From assembly GCF_000258175.1 (NCBI RefSeq), contig NZ_JH636049.1:2643482-2707481 (forward strand): a stretch of DNA of 64,000 nucleotides, in the 5' to 3' direction. This DNA comes from Saccharomonospora xinjiangensis XJ-54 (GTDB lineage Bacteria > Actinomycetota > Actinomycetes > Mycobacteriales > Pseudonocardiaceae). Shown in pieces: positions 32,104-40,336 of this stretch (its first letter is position 1; each line of letters begins with the position of its first letter). The translations under genes and the position numbers were made by a program. A model generated the notes under the pieces. The model saw only the letters and a list, made by a program, of their open reading frames with translations. It had not been told where the DNA came from and ran no database searches.

Positions 32104-33206
32104 CCGAGAAGACGCCACAGACCGCAGGGGACGAGGACGCCGGAACGGACCTGCTCGTCCTCGACGACGTGAAGGTGCATTTCCCGATCAAGCGAGGGCT
32201 CCTGCTCGACCGCACCGTCGGCCACGTCTACGCGGTGGACGGGGTGAGCCTGCGTGTCGCCAAAGGTGAGACCTACGGGCTCGTCGGTGAGTCCGGCTGC
32301 GGCAAGACCACGCTCGGCCGGGCGTTGCTGCGGCTGGTGGAACCCACCGGCGGCACCATCACCTTCGACGGCACCGACCTGTCGTCGCTGAAGGGCGAGA
32401 GTCTGCGTTCGATGCGCAAGCGGATGCAGATGGTGTTCCAAGACCCGTTGTCGAGCCTCGACCCTCGCCAGTCGGTGGAGTCGCTGCTGGTCGAGGGCCT
32501 GCGGGCCCACGGCCTCGACATCGATCCCGAGGAGACTCGGCGGAAGCTGAAGGACCTGCTCGCGTCGGTGGGCTTGCCGGGCAACGCACTGCGCAAGTAC
32601 CCGCACGAGTTCTCCGGTGGGCAGCGCCAGCGCATCGGCATCGCGAGGGCGCTCGCGCTGCATCCGGACCTCATCGTGGCCGACGAACCTGTGTCCGCGC
32701 TCGACGTCTCGGTGCAGGCACAGGTCATCAACCTGTTGAAGGATCTTCAGGAGGAGTTCGGGCTCACCTACGTGGTGATCGCCCACGACCTCGCCGTGGT
32801 GCGGCACATCTCCGACCGCATCGGCGTGATGTATCTGGGTGCGCTCGTCGAGGAGTCCGATGCGGACACCCTCTACGAGCAGCCGCTCCACCCGTACACC
32901 AAGGCGCTGCTGTCGGCGATTCCCGTGCCCGACCCCGTGGTTGAGGACAGCAGGGAGCAGATCCTGCTCTCCGGCGACCTGCCCTCACCTGCCGATCCGC
33001 CGAGCGGGTGCCGCTTCCACACCCGGTGCCCGTGGAAGCAACAGACACGCTGCGACACCGAGCGGCCTGCGTTGCGCGAGGTCGGCGAAGGGCACAGGGT
33101 GGCCTGCCACTACGCCGAGGACATCCTCGCGGGGCGGGTTTCTCCTCGATCGGAGTCGTCGGCGTCATCGGAGTCGTCGGCTGCGGAGACTGCGGTCACG
33201 GCCTGA
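32100..33206 (+). CDS. ABC transporter ATP-binding protein, DppF/OppF type
   Basis: The 368-residue ATPase shows Walker [10 protein letters not shown]-loop [13 protein letters not shown], signature FSGGQRQRI and Walker [13 protein letters not shown]. The OppF-type C-terminal extension contains [16 protein letters not shown]. The last 30 residues are a low-complexity Ser/Glu/Ala tail ([11 protein letters not shown]) encoded by a tandem 18-bp repeat. The final 97 bp overlap the convergent DMT transporter gene, an unusually long overlap. Confidence 0.94.
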   Translation: MTEKTPQTAGDEDAGTDLLVLDDVKVHFPIKRGLLLDRTVGHVYAVDGVSLRVAKGETYGLVGESGCGKTTLGRALLRLVEPTGGTITFDGTDLSSLKGESLRSMRKRMQMVFQDPLSSLDPRQSVESLLVEGLRAHGLDIDPEETRRKLKDLLASVGLPGNALRKYPHEFSGGQRQRIGIARALALHPDLIVADEPVSALDVSVQAQVINLLKDLQEEFGLTYVVIAHDLAVVRHISDRIGVMYLGALVEESDADTLYEQPLHPYTKALLSAIPVPDPVVEDSREQILLSGDLPSPADPPSGCRFHTRCPWKQQTRCDTERPALREVGEGHRVACHYAEDILAGRVSPRSESSASSESSAAETAVTA

Positions 33207-34087
33207 AGGCGTGGGCGTCGTGGTCGGCGGGGCAGCGATCCCAGCAGGACGCCGCCGACCACGACGAGACCGGCCACGATCTCCACGAGGGTCGGGCGCT
33301 CGTCGAGCACCACGAACGCCAGGCTCAGGCCGACGACGGGAACCAGCAGGGAGAACGGCGCCACCGTGCTCGCCGGGTTGCGGCGCATGAGCGTGGTCCA
33401 GATGCCGGACCCCACGACGGTGCCGAGCACCACGACGTAGGACAGGCCCGCGAGGGCGAGCCAGGCATCGCCGGAGAACGCGGTGGACACGGCCGTCCAC
33501 TGGGCGTCCGGCCCTTCGAACACCAGCGACAGCGCGAACATCGGCAGCGGTGGCACGACCGACGACCACAGCGTGAAGTGCAGCGGGTTCGGGGCTTCGG
33601 CCTTGCGGGCACACAGGTTGCCGACGGCCCAGCTCAGCGCGCCGAGCAGGGTGAGGATCACGGGCAGCAGCGCCGCGTGCTCGGCTCGCTGCCAGGCGAT
33701 GGCGGCCATGCCGAGCACCGCGAGCGTGATGCCGACAACCTGCCGGGCGGTCAACCGCTCCCGCAGGAGCACAGCTCCCAGCACGACCGTGAACGGCGCA
33801 GATGCCTGCAACACGAGCGACGCGAGCCCGGTCGGCATGCCGGTGTCGAGGCCCACGAAGAGGAACGCGAACTGGAGCGTGCCGAAGCCGAGCCCGTACC
33901 CGACGAGCCAGCGGAGTTTCACCTTCGGCCACGGCACGAGAAGTGCTGTCGGCACGGCGACGAGCAGGAAGCGGATCGCTCCGGCGAGCAGGGGAGGGAA
34001 GTGCGTGAGCATCGCGTGGATGGCGAGGAAGTTGCAGCCCCACAGAACAGCGGTGAGGACGGCTAGAAGTCGATCACGAGTTGGCAC
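33110..34087 (-). CDS. DMT superfamily (EamA) transporter
   Basis: The 325-residue protein has ten predicted membrane helices in two EamA repeats: [19 protein letters not shown] at the start, [17 protein letters not shown] closing repeat one, and [22 protein letters not shown] closing repeat two. It probably exports an amino acid or metabolite. GTG at 34087 with GAAGG upstream gives the normal family start. The charged C-terminal tail ([18 protein letters not shown]) is antisense to the low-complexity tail of the convergent ABC gene. Confidence 0.9.
   Translation of the reverse strand: MPTRDRLLAVLTAVLWGCNFLAIHAMLTHFPPLLAGAIRFLLVAVPTALLVPWPKVKLRWLVGYGLGFGTLQFAFLFVGLDTGMPTGLASLVLQASAPFTVVLGAVLLRERLTARQVVGITLAVLGMAAIAWQRAEHAALLPVILTLLGALSWAVGNLCARKAEAPNPLHFTLWSSVVPPLPMFALSLVFEGPDAQWTAVSTAFSGDAWLALAGLSYVVVLGTVVGSGIWTTLMRRNPASTVAPFSLLVPVVGLSLAFVVLDERPTLVEIVAGLVVVGGVLLGSLPRRPRRPRLQAVTAVSAADDSDDADDSDRGETRPARMSSA
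33149..33184. repeat. Tandem 18-bp duplication in overlapping gene ends
   Basis: Two 18-bp copies beginning ATCGGAGTCGTCGGC (33149-33166 and 33167-33184) differ only at their last three bases. The repeat encodes the Ser-rich tail of the ABC ATPase on the plus strand and the Asp/Ser-rich tail of the DMT transporter on the minus strand. Confidence 0.7.
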
Positions 34088-34107
34088 GCCTTCAGGATCG
34101 CCCGAGA

Positions 34108-34136
34108 AACCATGAAGGACTACCGAGAATATATGC
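34108..34136 (+). repeat. 29-bp direct repeat, copy 1 (left of the 21-bp array)
   Basis: This 29-bp element (34108-34136) matches 24 of 29 positions with 34588-34616, exactly 480 bp away. The shared core is AACC-N-TGAAGG-N-CTACCGAG followed by a TAT-N-TGC. It contains an 11-codon frame (MKDYREYMHQP, ATG 34111) with no known role. The two copies flank the 21-bp array. Confidence 0.6.
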
Positions 34137-34161
34137 ATCAACCGTGAAGCTGGCCTTTACA

Positions 34162-34391
34162 GTCAGGTAAGCCGTGTCCGCGCCCTGTGCACGTGTGTTG
34201 GCAACCCATGCGCATGTGTCCGCACCCTGTGCACGTGTGTTGGCAGCTAGCGCTGTGTGTTGGCATTCCGTGCACGTGGGTGTTGGCACGTCGCACGTGG
34301 GTGTTGGCAGACTGCGCGCGTGTCCGCAGGCTGTGCGCGGGTGACCGCACTGTGCGCACACATGTTGGCACTGTGGGCACGTGTGATCGCA
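34162..34391. repeat. Intergenic 21-bp tandem array, ten to eleven degenerate units
   Basis: Units end in TTGGCA or CCGCA/TCGCA at 34203, 34224, 34245, 34265, 34288, 34309, 34328, 34349, 34370 and 34391 (steps 21, 21, 20, 23, 21, 19, 21, 21, 21; mean 20.9). A weaker unit ends at 34182. The common core is TGTGCACGTGTGTTGGCA, with the GCACGTG part palindromic. Units ending 34203 and 34245 are identical over 21 bp. Two classes occur: TTGGCA (six units) and CCGCA/TCGCA (four). The period of two helical turns puts all units on one DNA face. It is not CRISPR: there are no distinct spacers. Confidence 0.85.
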
Positions 34392-34587
34392 CGTCGTCTG
34401 GTCGGGGCGGACGGGAGGGCACTGGCTCCACTGGGCCGATGACCCTGAGGTGGATAGCCCCAACTGACCCGCGACGAGCGGGAAGCAGGCCGTGCCGTCG
34501 GGCGGCGGAGGAACGCGGGGCGGCTGCGGCACGTCGCAGTCTCACCGAACGGAGCCGGTCGCGGCGGTCGTGTCCGGGATGCTCGAC

Positions 34588-34616
34588 AACCCTGAAGGGC
34601 TACCGAGGTTATGTGC
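34588..34616 (+). repeat. 29-bp direct repeat, copy 2 (right of the 21-bp array)
   Basis: Second copy of the element at 34108-34136. It overlaps the possible ATG (34611) of the next gene. If the element is a promoter with a TTATGT -10 box, the gene's start must lie downstream, for example GTG 34632 or 34692. Confidence 0.6.
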
Positions 34617-35780
34617 GGGAATTGCGGAGAGGTGCTTCACAGCGGTCGGCGGCTGTTGCTCGCGGGGAGTACGGCAGATGCGCAGCGCGGGGTGTGGGCG
34701 GAGGCTCGCTGCGTCGTCACCACGGAACTCGACGAGGAATCGGAACCGCGTGCGTATGCGCACAGCAGGTCCTCGGTGTTCCTGGTCGCGCCGTTACTGC
34801 GGGTCGTCGCGCTGCCGCAGGGCAGGCGTGTCGTCGTCGGCAGGATCCGGGTGTCGGTGAAGGGCGAGGGCAGCGCGACGGCGAACCCGACGGTGCGCTC
34901 CACCGCGGGAACCACCGTGGACATCGCTGCGGAAACCACCGCGAAGGCTGCTGCGGGAACTCCTGTGGAAACCGCCGTGGACGTCGTGGTGCAGGCCGTG
35001 TGGGCGGAGAACGACGGCTGGCATCAGGAGACGGAGTTGCCGGCTGGCCTCGCCGAAGCACTGTTCGCCGCGCTGGCTTCCCCGTCACACCTGGTGCCCG
35101 ACGAGCCGCAGGCGCGGGCGATGGTCATGGCGAAGGCGTTCGCCGAGGGCTCTCGCAACGAACTCACCCGGCTCAGGGCGATGCGGTACGAGCTGGAACG
35201 GCGCATCGCCGACCTGCTGGCACAGCGCAGGACGACCACACTGCGCGCGGTGCTCGCCGAGGTGGTCGAGCTGTCCATGGCCGTGAGCAGGGCACGGGAC
35301 CAGGCACGGGAAGCCGGACGATCGAGGCTGCACTCGTGGTTGTGGAGCGACGGCGAACCACCGATGGCGCCGGTGCACGAAGCCGCACTGCGCCACTGCC
35401 TGGCCATGGACGCCGAACTTGCCGAGGAGGACGCACGCTTGCACTCGCTCCTCTCTGGACTATCCACATTAGCCGTTGCGCAAGATGGGGAAGCGCAGCA
35501 GCGGTTCAACCTCGCGGCGGCGGCCGTGGCCGCCGGGCTCGGGCTGCCCGCGCTGATACTGGCTCTCTACGGCGCGGATGCCGTTCTTCCTCTCGACTCG
35601 TGGGCGAGCGCGTGGCGGGCGCTCTTGCCGATCGGTGGGACAACGTTGCTCGCGGTGCTGCTCGCTTTGCGCACGATGCCGGGCCGCGCGAATCCGCGCC
35701 ACTACGTCACGGCTGTCGTGGCGGTGCTGGCACTCGTGGCGATCCTGTTCGTGGCAGGAGCATCGGTGAAGGCGACTTGA
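34611..35780 (+). CDS. Unknown membrane protein with long helical region and C-terminal membrane spans
   Basis: The longest frame gives 389 residues. The first 120 are mixed, with a CxxC near the start (MCGNCGE) if ATG 34611 is used. Residues 150-290 are charged and helical (a coiled-coil region with EFA, RARDQAREAGR and similar). Three hydrophobic spans follow: AAAAVAAGLGLPALILALYG, LLPIGGTTLLAVLLAL and TAVVAVLALVAILFVAGA. The layout faintly recalls CorA metal channels, but the GMN motif is not there (YGADAV instead). The start is uncertain (GTG 34632 or 34692 also possible) because a 29-bp repeat covers the ATG. No family recognised. Confidence 0.65.
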   Translation: MCGNCGEVLHSGRRLLLAGSTADAQRGVWAEARCVVTTELDEESEPRAYAHSRSSVFLVAPLLRVVALPQGRRVVVGRIRVSVKGEGSATANPTVRSTAGTTVDIAAETTAKAAAGTPVETAVDVVVQAVWAENDGWHQETELPAGLAEALFAALASPSHLVPDEPQARAMVMAKAFAEGSRNELTRLRAMRYELERRIADLLAQRRTTTLRAVLAEVVELSMAVSRARDQAREAGRSRLHSWLWSDGEPPMAPVHEAALRHCLAMDAELAEEDARLHSLLSGLSTLAVAQDGEAQQRFNLAAAAVAAGLGLPALILALYGADAVLPLDSWASAWRALLPIGGTTLLAVLLALRTMPGRANPRHYVTAVVAVLALVAILFVAGASVKAT

Positions 35781-35885
35781 TCATCAGACGCAGAACTCGT
35801 TGCTTTCGGCACGGACCAACGCCGACACGGTGCCAGCCCGCTGACCGTTCGAGGCTCGCACCGCACAGGGCGTCGGGAAGTGCCG

Positions 35886-37298
35886 TTATCCGACCCAGGC
35901 CGGTTCGTCATGGCCCAGGTCCACTGCCCCGCGATCGAAGCCGAGTGTCGTCGTTGCCGCGCCGGTCACGGCGAACGGGGCGACCATGCGGCGAGCGGGT
36001 CCCCAGTCGGTCTGCTCGGTTTGCCCGCAGTCGGGTACCGACGCTGGATCGAATTCCGGCGCGGCAGGCACCGGGGGAGCCTCGGCCAGCGCATTCGCGA
36101 TCCCGGCCAGCGAGGTGCGAACGCGAACCCCACCGCGTCCCCGATGACGTTCGGCCAGGCCACGCAGGGTGGCGGCGGCCAGCAACCAGCCTGCCGCATG
36201 GTCGAGGGCCTGTACCGGCAACGACGATGGACCGTCTGTGCCGTTGCGCCGCGCGCCTTCGGCGGCGAGGCCGGAGGTCAGCTGGACCACGCTGTCGAAG
36301 CCCCGTCGATGTGCCCACGGGCCGGCCCAGCCGTATGCGGAGAGCGAGACGTCCACGAGCCCCGGACGGATCTGCTGCCGACGCTGTGCATCGAGCCCCG
36401 CTCGTTCCAGAGCGCCGGGTCGCAGGCCGTGGACGATCACATCTGCCTCGGCGAGCAGCGACTCCACCTGCGTCCGACCGGTCGGCGTCCGGAAGTCGAT
36501 CCGGGCGCACCGCTTACCCACCGTCACCTCAGGCACAAGACCGGGTTCAGCCCAGTCCGGTGGGTCGAGGCGCAGCACGGTGGCTCCGAGCCCGGCGAGC
36601 GTCCGGGTCGCCACCGGCCCGGCGAGCACCCGTGTCAGATCCAGCACGCGCAGACCGGCGAGAGGCCGTTGGGCGCTCGGCGCCCACTCCGACGACGATT
36701 CAAGGCTGGGTCCGGACAAGATCCGCTCCACCAGCGGCGCGTGGGCGATCGCACGGCCCTGCGGGTGCCGCAGCCATTCGGTGCGCGAACGCATGGCGCC
36801 CGCACACCCGCCCCGGGCGACGATCCGCTCCTCGAGTTCGAGGGCGTGCCAGCCCCTGCACGCCTTGGCCACTTCATCTCGCGATCCGGACACGTCGAGG
36901 ACGTCGAGGGCCGCCTGCCGGTGCGCGGGCACGTTCGTGTGGAGCCGAATCCAGCCGTCGGCACACCGGTAGTTTCCGGCGATCGGGTCCCATAACGCCG
37001 GGAGTTGCCACCCGTCCGGCCGCAGCGAGAACCCGAACCATCCCAAGGTCGCTGCTCGATCGACGTGCACATGGGTGCGTCCGCTGCTCGCTCCTACGAC
37101 GTCGAGTAGTTCGGCTACCGCACAACCGGTGACACCCACAGCGGCGGTAGCCAGTTCGGATACCGGGAAGGACGACGGCAGAGCGTCGTTGCCCACGCAC
37201 TCGACCCGATCCAGCAGGCCAGGATCTCCGTCGAGGGCGGCCCACAACGTGTTCATGAGTTCGCGCGTCACAGTATTCGAAACCGCTTGGGCTGCCAC
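35886..37298 (-). CDS. CoA transferase family III (CaiB/BaiF) protein
   Basis: The 470-residue protein has the CaiB/BaiF core in its second half: LAGLRVLDLTRVLAGPVATRTLAGLGATVLRLD near 215-250, ADVIVHGLRPGALERAGLD, and GWAGPWAHRRGFDSVVQLTSGLA. The catalytic Asp position of the family is likely in the DxxxxD-type segment before it, but I cannot assign it securely. An N-terminal domain of about 200 residues is longer than a single-domain CaiB. It would transfer CoA between organic acids; the substrate is unknown. It may be leaderless: TAAGAT lies 6 bp before the GTG at 37298. It is divergent from a LysR regulator. Confidence 0.85.
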   Translation of the reverse strand: MAAQAVSNTVTRELMNTLWAALDGDPGLLDRVECVGNDALPSSFPVSELATAAVGVTGCAVAELLDVVGASSGRTHVHVDRAATLGWFGFSLRPDGWQLPALWDPIAGNYRCADGWIRLHTNVPAHRQAALDVLDVSGSRDEVAKACRGWHALELEERIVARGGCAGAMRSRTEWLRHPQGRAIAHAPLVERILSGPSLESSSEWAPSAQRPLAGLRVLDLTRVLAGPVATRTLAGLGATVLRLDPPDWAEPGLVPEVTVGKRCARIDFRTPTGRTQVESLLAEADVIVHGLRPGALERAGLDAQRRQQIRPGLVDVSLSAYGWAGPWAHRRGFDSVVQLTSGLAAEGARRNGTDGPSSLPVQALDHAAGWLLAAATLRGLAERHRGRGGVRVRTSLAGIANALAEAPPVPAAPEFDPASVPDCGQTEQTDWGPARRMVAPFAVTGAATTTLGFDRGAVDLGHDEPAWVG

Positions 37299-37355
37299 GA
37301 AACGATCTTAAATGCCCGATCGCCCGCGGCTGGTACGTGTTTCGGCGTGGACGGT

Positions 37356-37376
37356 GCACCTCACATCCGATGGTGC
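37356..37376. promoter_or_regulatory. LysR-type operator candidate
   Basis: GCACC (37356-37360) and GGTGC (37372-37376) flank an 11-bp AT-containing spacer, the dyad geometry of LysR-type sites. It lies 13 bp upstream of the LysR gene's ATG and 58 bp from the divergent CoA transferase start, so it can govern both promoters. Confidence 0.55.
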
Positions 37377-37388
37377 TTCACTGCCCGG

Positions 37389-38300
37389 ATGGACGTGACC
37401 AGACTCCGGACCCTGCGGGAGTTCGCCGACCGGGGCAGCGTGACCGCCGCCGCTGAGGCGCTGCACTGCACGCCGTCGGCGGTGTCGCAGCAACTTCGGG
37501 CGCTCCAGCGCGAGGTGGGCGTGCCGTTGACGGAGCCGTCGGGGCGTGGCCTGCGCCTGACGGACGCGGGCAGGGCGCTGGTGGCGAGGGCCGACGACGT
37601 CCTCGCCGCCGTGGAGCGGGCCGAGGCCGAACTCGACGCCTACCGCAGCGCGCCGCGCGGAAGGGTGCGGGTGGCGTTGTTTCCCACGGCTGGGTTGCTG
37701 CTGCTGCCCGGCCTGCTGTGCCGGGTCGCCGAGCACGCGGGGCTGGACGTCGAGGTACGGGACGTGGACATGATCCCGCCCGAGGTACCGCGGCTGCTCG
37801 CGGACTTCGACGTCGTGGTGGCCCATCGCGACGAGTACGGCGAGCCGTTCACCTCCGACCGGCTCGACGTGGTGCGCCTGTTGCGGGAGCCGCTCGACGT
37901 GGCGCTGCCGTTCGGGCACCGGCTCGCGCGGCGCGAGCGGGTGGAGCCGCACGAACTCGCCGACGAGCCGTGGATCAGCGTTGACGTGGGCTTTCCCGTT
38001 GACGACGTGATGCGGTCGCTGGCCGTGCGCACGGGTGTGCGACCGCGTATCACGCATCGCATCAATGACTTCCGCATCACGCAGGCCCTTGTGGCGGCGG
38101 GCCACGGCATCGCGTTGCTGCCCCGCTACACGATGGACACCGATCGTGTGCTGCGTAAGGAGCTGTCCGGCATCAGGGCGGCCCGGTTCGTGGAGGCCGT
38201 GCTCCGCCCCGGCTCGGCCACCCGCCCCGCCGTCGCGGCCGTACTCGCGGCGCTGCGCGCGGAGGCCGACGTGGTGAGGAAGGCGAAACCCTGCCGTTAG
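37389..38300 (+). CDS. LysR-family transcriptional regulator
   Basis: The 303-residue regulator has the N-terminal winged helix (LRTLREFADRGSVTAAAEALHCTPSAVSQQLRAL), the linker helix, and the periplasmic-binding-like effector domain (residues about 90-295). It should control the divergent CoA transferase gene, with the GCACC-N11-GGTGC dyad between them. Its effector is not predictable. The ATG at 37389 matches the usual LysR N-terminal length. Confidence 0.93.
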   Translation: MDVTRLRTLREFADRGSVTAAAEALHCTPSAVSQQLRALQREVGVPLTEPSGRGLRLTDAGRALVARADDVLAAVERAEAELDAYRSAPRGRVRVALFPTAGLLLLPGLLCRVAEHAGLDVEVRDVDMIPPEVPRLLADFDVVVAHRDEYGEPFTSDRLDVVRLLREPLDVALPFGHRLARRERVEPHELADEPWISVDVGFPVDDVMRSLAVRTGVRPRITHRINDFRITQALVAAGHGIALLPRYTMDTDRVLRKELSGIRAARFVEAVLRPGSATRPAVAAVLAALRAEADVVRKAKPCR

Positions 38301-38329
38301 GTGACAGGGTTCGCGGGCACTGTGAGGGC

Positions 38330-39241
38330 ATGAACGATTTGAAAGGCAAGGTCGCACTGGTCGCGGGCGGCACGCGGGGTGCGAGCAGGGCCATCGCGGT
38401 GGAGCTCGCGAGGGCGGGTGCGTTCGTCTACGTCACCGGCCGCACGTCGGGAGAGCATCGCTCGGAGGTCGGCAGGGCGGAGACCATCGAGGGCACGGTC
38501 GAGCTGATCGAGCAGGCCGGTGGCCGGGGTGTCGCGGTGCGCGTTGACCATCTCGAACCCGAACAGGTGCGCGCGCTGGCCGAGCGCATCGACGCCGAGC
38601 ACGGCAGGCTGGACATCCTCGTGGACGGCGTGTGGGGCGGCGACACCCTCGCCTGGGACAAGCCCGTCTGGGAGCATTCGCTGGACGCGAGCCTCCGGAT
38701 GATCCGTCTCGGCATCGACGCGCACCTGATCACGTCGCACTTCCTGCTCCCGCTGGTACTGCGGCAGCGCGGCGGACTCGTCGTGGAGCTCACCGACGGC
38801 ACGGTCGAGTACAACGCGAAGTACCGCAAGGGCTTCACACTCGCGTTCTACGTCGCCAAGGCGGCGGGGCACACCCTGGCCATCGGGGAGGCCGCTGAGA
38901 CCGCGGAGTACGGTTGCACGGCCGTGGCGTTCACCCCGGGCTGGATCCGCTCGGAGGCGATGCTCGACGAGTTCGGCGTCACGGAGGAGAACTGGCGCGA
39001 CGCGCTCGCCGCCCAACCGCACTTCTGCATCTCCGAGACACCGACGTTCGTGGGCCGTACCGTCGCGGCGCTGGCCGCCGACGAGGAGAAGTCGCGTTTC
39101 TCCGGGCAGACCCTCAACAGCGGCCAGCTCGCGAAGATCTACGAGATCGACGACATCGACGGCAGCCGCCCCGACGGCTGGCGCTACATAATGGAGGTGG
39201 AGCAGCAGGGCAAACCCGCCGACCCCACCGGTTACCGCTGA
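38330..39241 (+). CDS. Short-chain dehydrogenase/reductase family protein, atypical active site
   Basis: The 303-residue protein begins with the NAD(P)-binding GGTRGASRAIAVELARAGAFVYVTGRTS. The Asn/Asp-Ala-Gly-like segment is LDILVDGVWGG. The region where the catalytic Tyr and Lys should be reads GFTLAFYVAKAAGHTLAIG: the Lys is present (AKAAG), but aligning it puts Phe at the usual Tyr position, with a Tyr next to it. It may therefore use another geometry or be a weak enzyme. It follows the LysR gene by 29 bp on the same strand. Confidence 0.8.
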   Translation: MNDLKGKVALVAGGTRGASRAIAVELARAGAFVYVTGRTSGEHRSEVGRAETIEGTVELIEQAGGRGVAVRVDHLEPEQVRALAERIDAEHGRLDILVDGVWGGDTLAWDKPVWEHSLDASLRMIRLGIDAHLITSHFLLPLVLRQRGGLVVELTDGTVEYNAKYRKGFTLAFYVAKAAGHTLAIGEAAETAEYGCTAVAFTPGWIRSEAMLDEFGVTEENWRDALAAQPHFCISETPTFVGRTVAALAADEEKSRFSGQTLNSGQLAKIYEIDDIDGSRPDGWRYIMEVEQQGKPADPTGYR

Positions 39242-39243
39242 GG

Positions 39244-40215
39244 TCACGCGGCGGCGGTGCCGATGGCGCGGCGGGCGACGGCGACGGCCGCCGCGCCGGT
39301 TCCGGCGAGGATCACGAACAGCGCGGCGAGGGTCGCGGCGTCGGGGTCGGCCACCGACTGGCCGCGCAGCGCCTGCCAGGTGGTGATCAGGAACACGCCG
39401 GTGTATCCGGCCGCGACGATGCCGACGAGCCGTGCCCTGACCCGCTCGTCGCGCAGCCACGCCCTGCGGGCGGCCATCGCGGAGAGCCCGATGGCGAGCA
39501 GGAGCAGCAGGTGGATGCCGTGCAGGCCGATGAAGTGCGGCACGCGCATGTCACCACCGGCGAGATTCCAGCCCGTGATCGCCATGCCGTCGCCGCCCGA
39601 GACGTCCGAGCCGACGGAGTGGCTGCCCTTCAAGGGCACCGACTCGTGGGCGGAGTTGACGCCGATGTGGTCCTGGGGCGTGTAGCCGAAGAGGACGAAC
39701 ACCACGAGCATGCCCGCGCTCGCGATGGGCAATCCGGTGGCGAGTGCTGCCCTGACTCCCCGGTCACCGGCGCGTTGCAGCAGGACGACGATGCCGATCG
39801 CCACGTTGGCGAGGAACAGCAGGGGCACGAAGTACTGGAACGTCGTCTGCACCACTGTGTTGAGGACGTCGTCACTGGTGTTGAAGTGGCTGAACGTCCC
39901 TGCGGCCGCAGCAGCGGCGATGACAACCACATCGAGAAAACCGCTGACGGCGAACACGGTGCCGAACCACCAGCCGACTCGCCTTCCCTTGACCAGCTTG
40001 GACAGAAGCCAGGCGAGGGTGAGCCCGTACGCTCCGAAGGAGATCCCGAACTTCAGCGGCTTGACCCACACCGATTCACCGGCGAGCGTGCGCGAATCGA
40101 CGAGTAGGCCGATCAGCGACACGACGATCAGCACACCCATGAACGCTGAGTGGATCAGCAGCGGTTTGTGCCAGCGGCGTAAGGCGGTGGTGACAGGCGC
40201 GGACAGGACGGCCAC
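39244..40215 (-). CDS. Polytopic membrane protein, unknown
   Basis: The 323-residue protein has about eight hydrophobic spans, for example LLIHSAFMGVLIVVSLIGLL, YFVPLLFLANVAIGIVVLL and GLHGIHLLLLLAIGLSAMA. Long loops carry a histidine and acidic residues (PQDHIGVNSAHESVPLKGSHS). No transporter signature is recognised. It ends 2 bp past the convergent SDR gene. Confidence 0.75.
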   Translation of the reverse strand: MAVLSAPVTTALRRWHKPLLIHSAFMGVLIVVSLIGLLVDSRTLAGESVWVKPLKFGISFGAYGLTLAWLLSKLVKGRRVGWWFGTVFAVSGFLDVVVIAAAAAAGTFSHFNTSDDVLNTVVQTTFQYFVPLLFLANVAIGIVVLLQRAGDRGVRAALATGLPIASAGMLVVFVLFGYTPQDHIGVNSAHESVPLKGSHSVGSDVSGGDGMAITGWNLAGGDMRVPHFIGLHGIHLLLLLAIGLSAMAARRAWLRDERVRARLVGIVAAGYTGVFLITTWQALRGQSVADPDAATLAALFVILAGTGAAAVAVARRAIGTAAA

Positions 40216-40336
40216 GGCGGGACTCCCAGGTGTGTCGAGAAGTGGACGCGATCAACCCTGCCCGCGCCGCGCTCTGTCCACACTGGAGCTGACATGCCGG
40301 TCTGAGGTTGGGGATTCCCCACCCTCCGTGCTGCGG

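Noticed and set aside
34162..34391. CRISPR array
   Set aside because: Units are directly adjacent and degenerate with no unique spacers, and no cas genes are in the window.
34092..34545. Minus-strand Cys/Thr-rich frames over the 21-bp array with seven-residue periodicity
   Set aside because: The periodicity follows directly from a 21-bp DNA repeat; unit lengths of 19, 20 and 23 bp would break the frame and no good start or ribosome-binding site is present.
34187..37132. 981-codon plus-strand open frame spanning the repeat array and two genes
   Set aside because: Arg/Pro-rich composition typical of an antisense or shifted frame in GC-rich DNA; it overlaps a membrane-protein gene on the same strand and the antisense CoA transferase gene.
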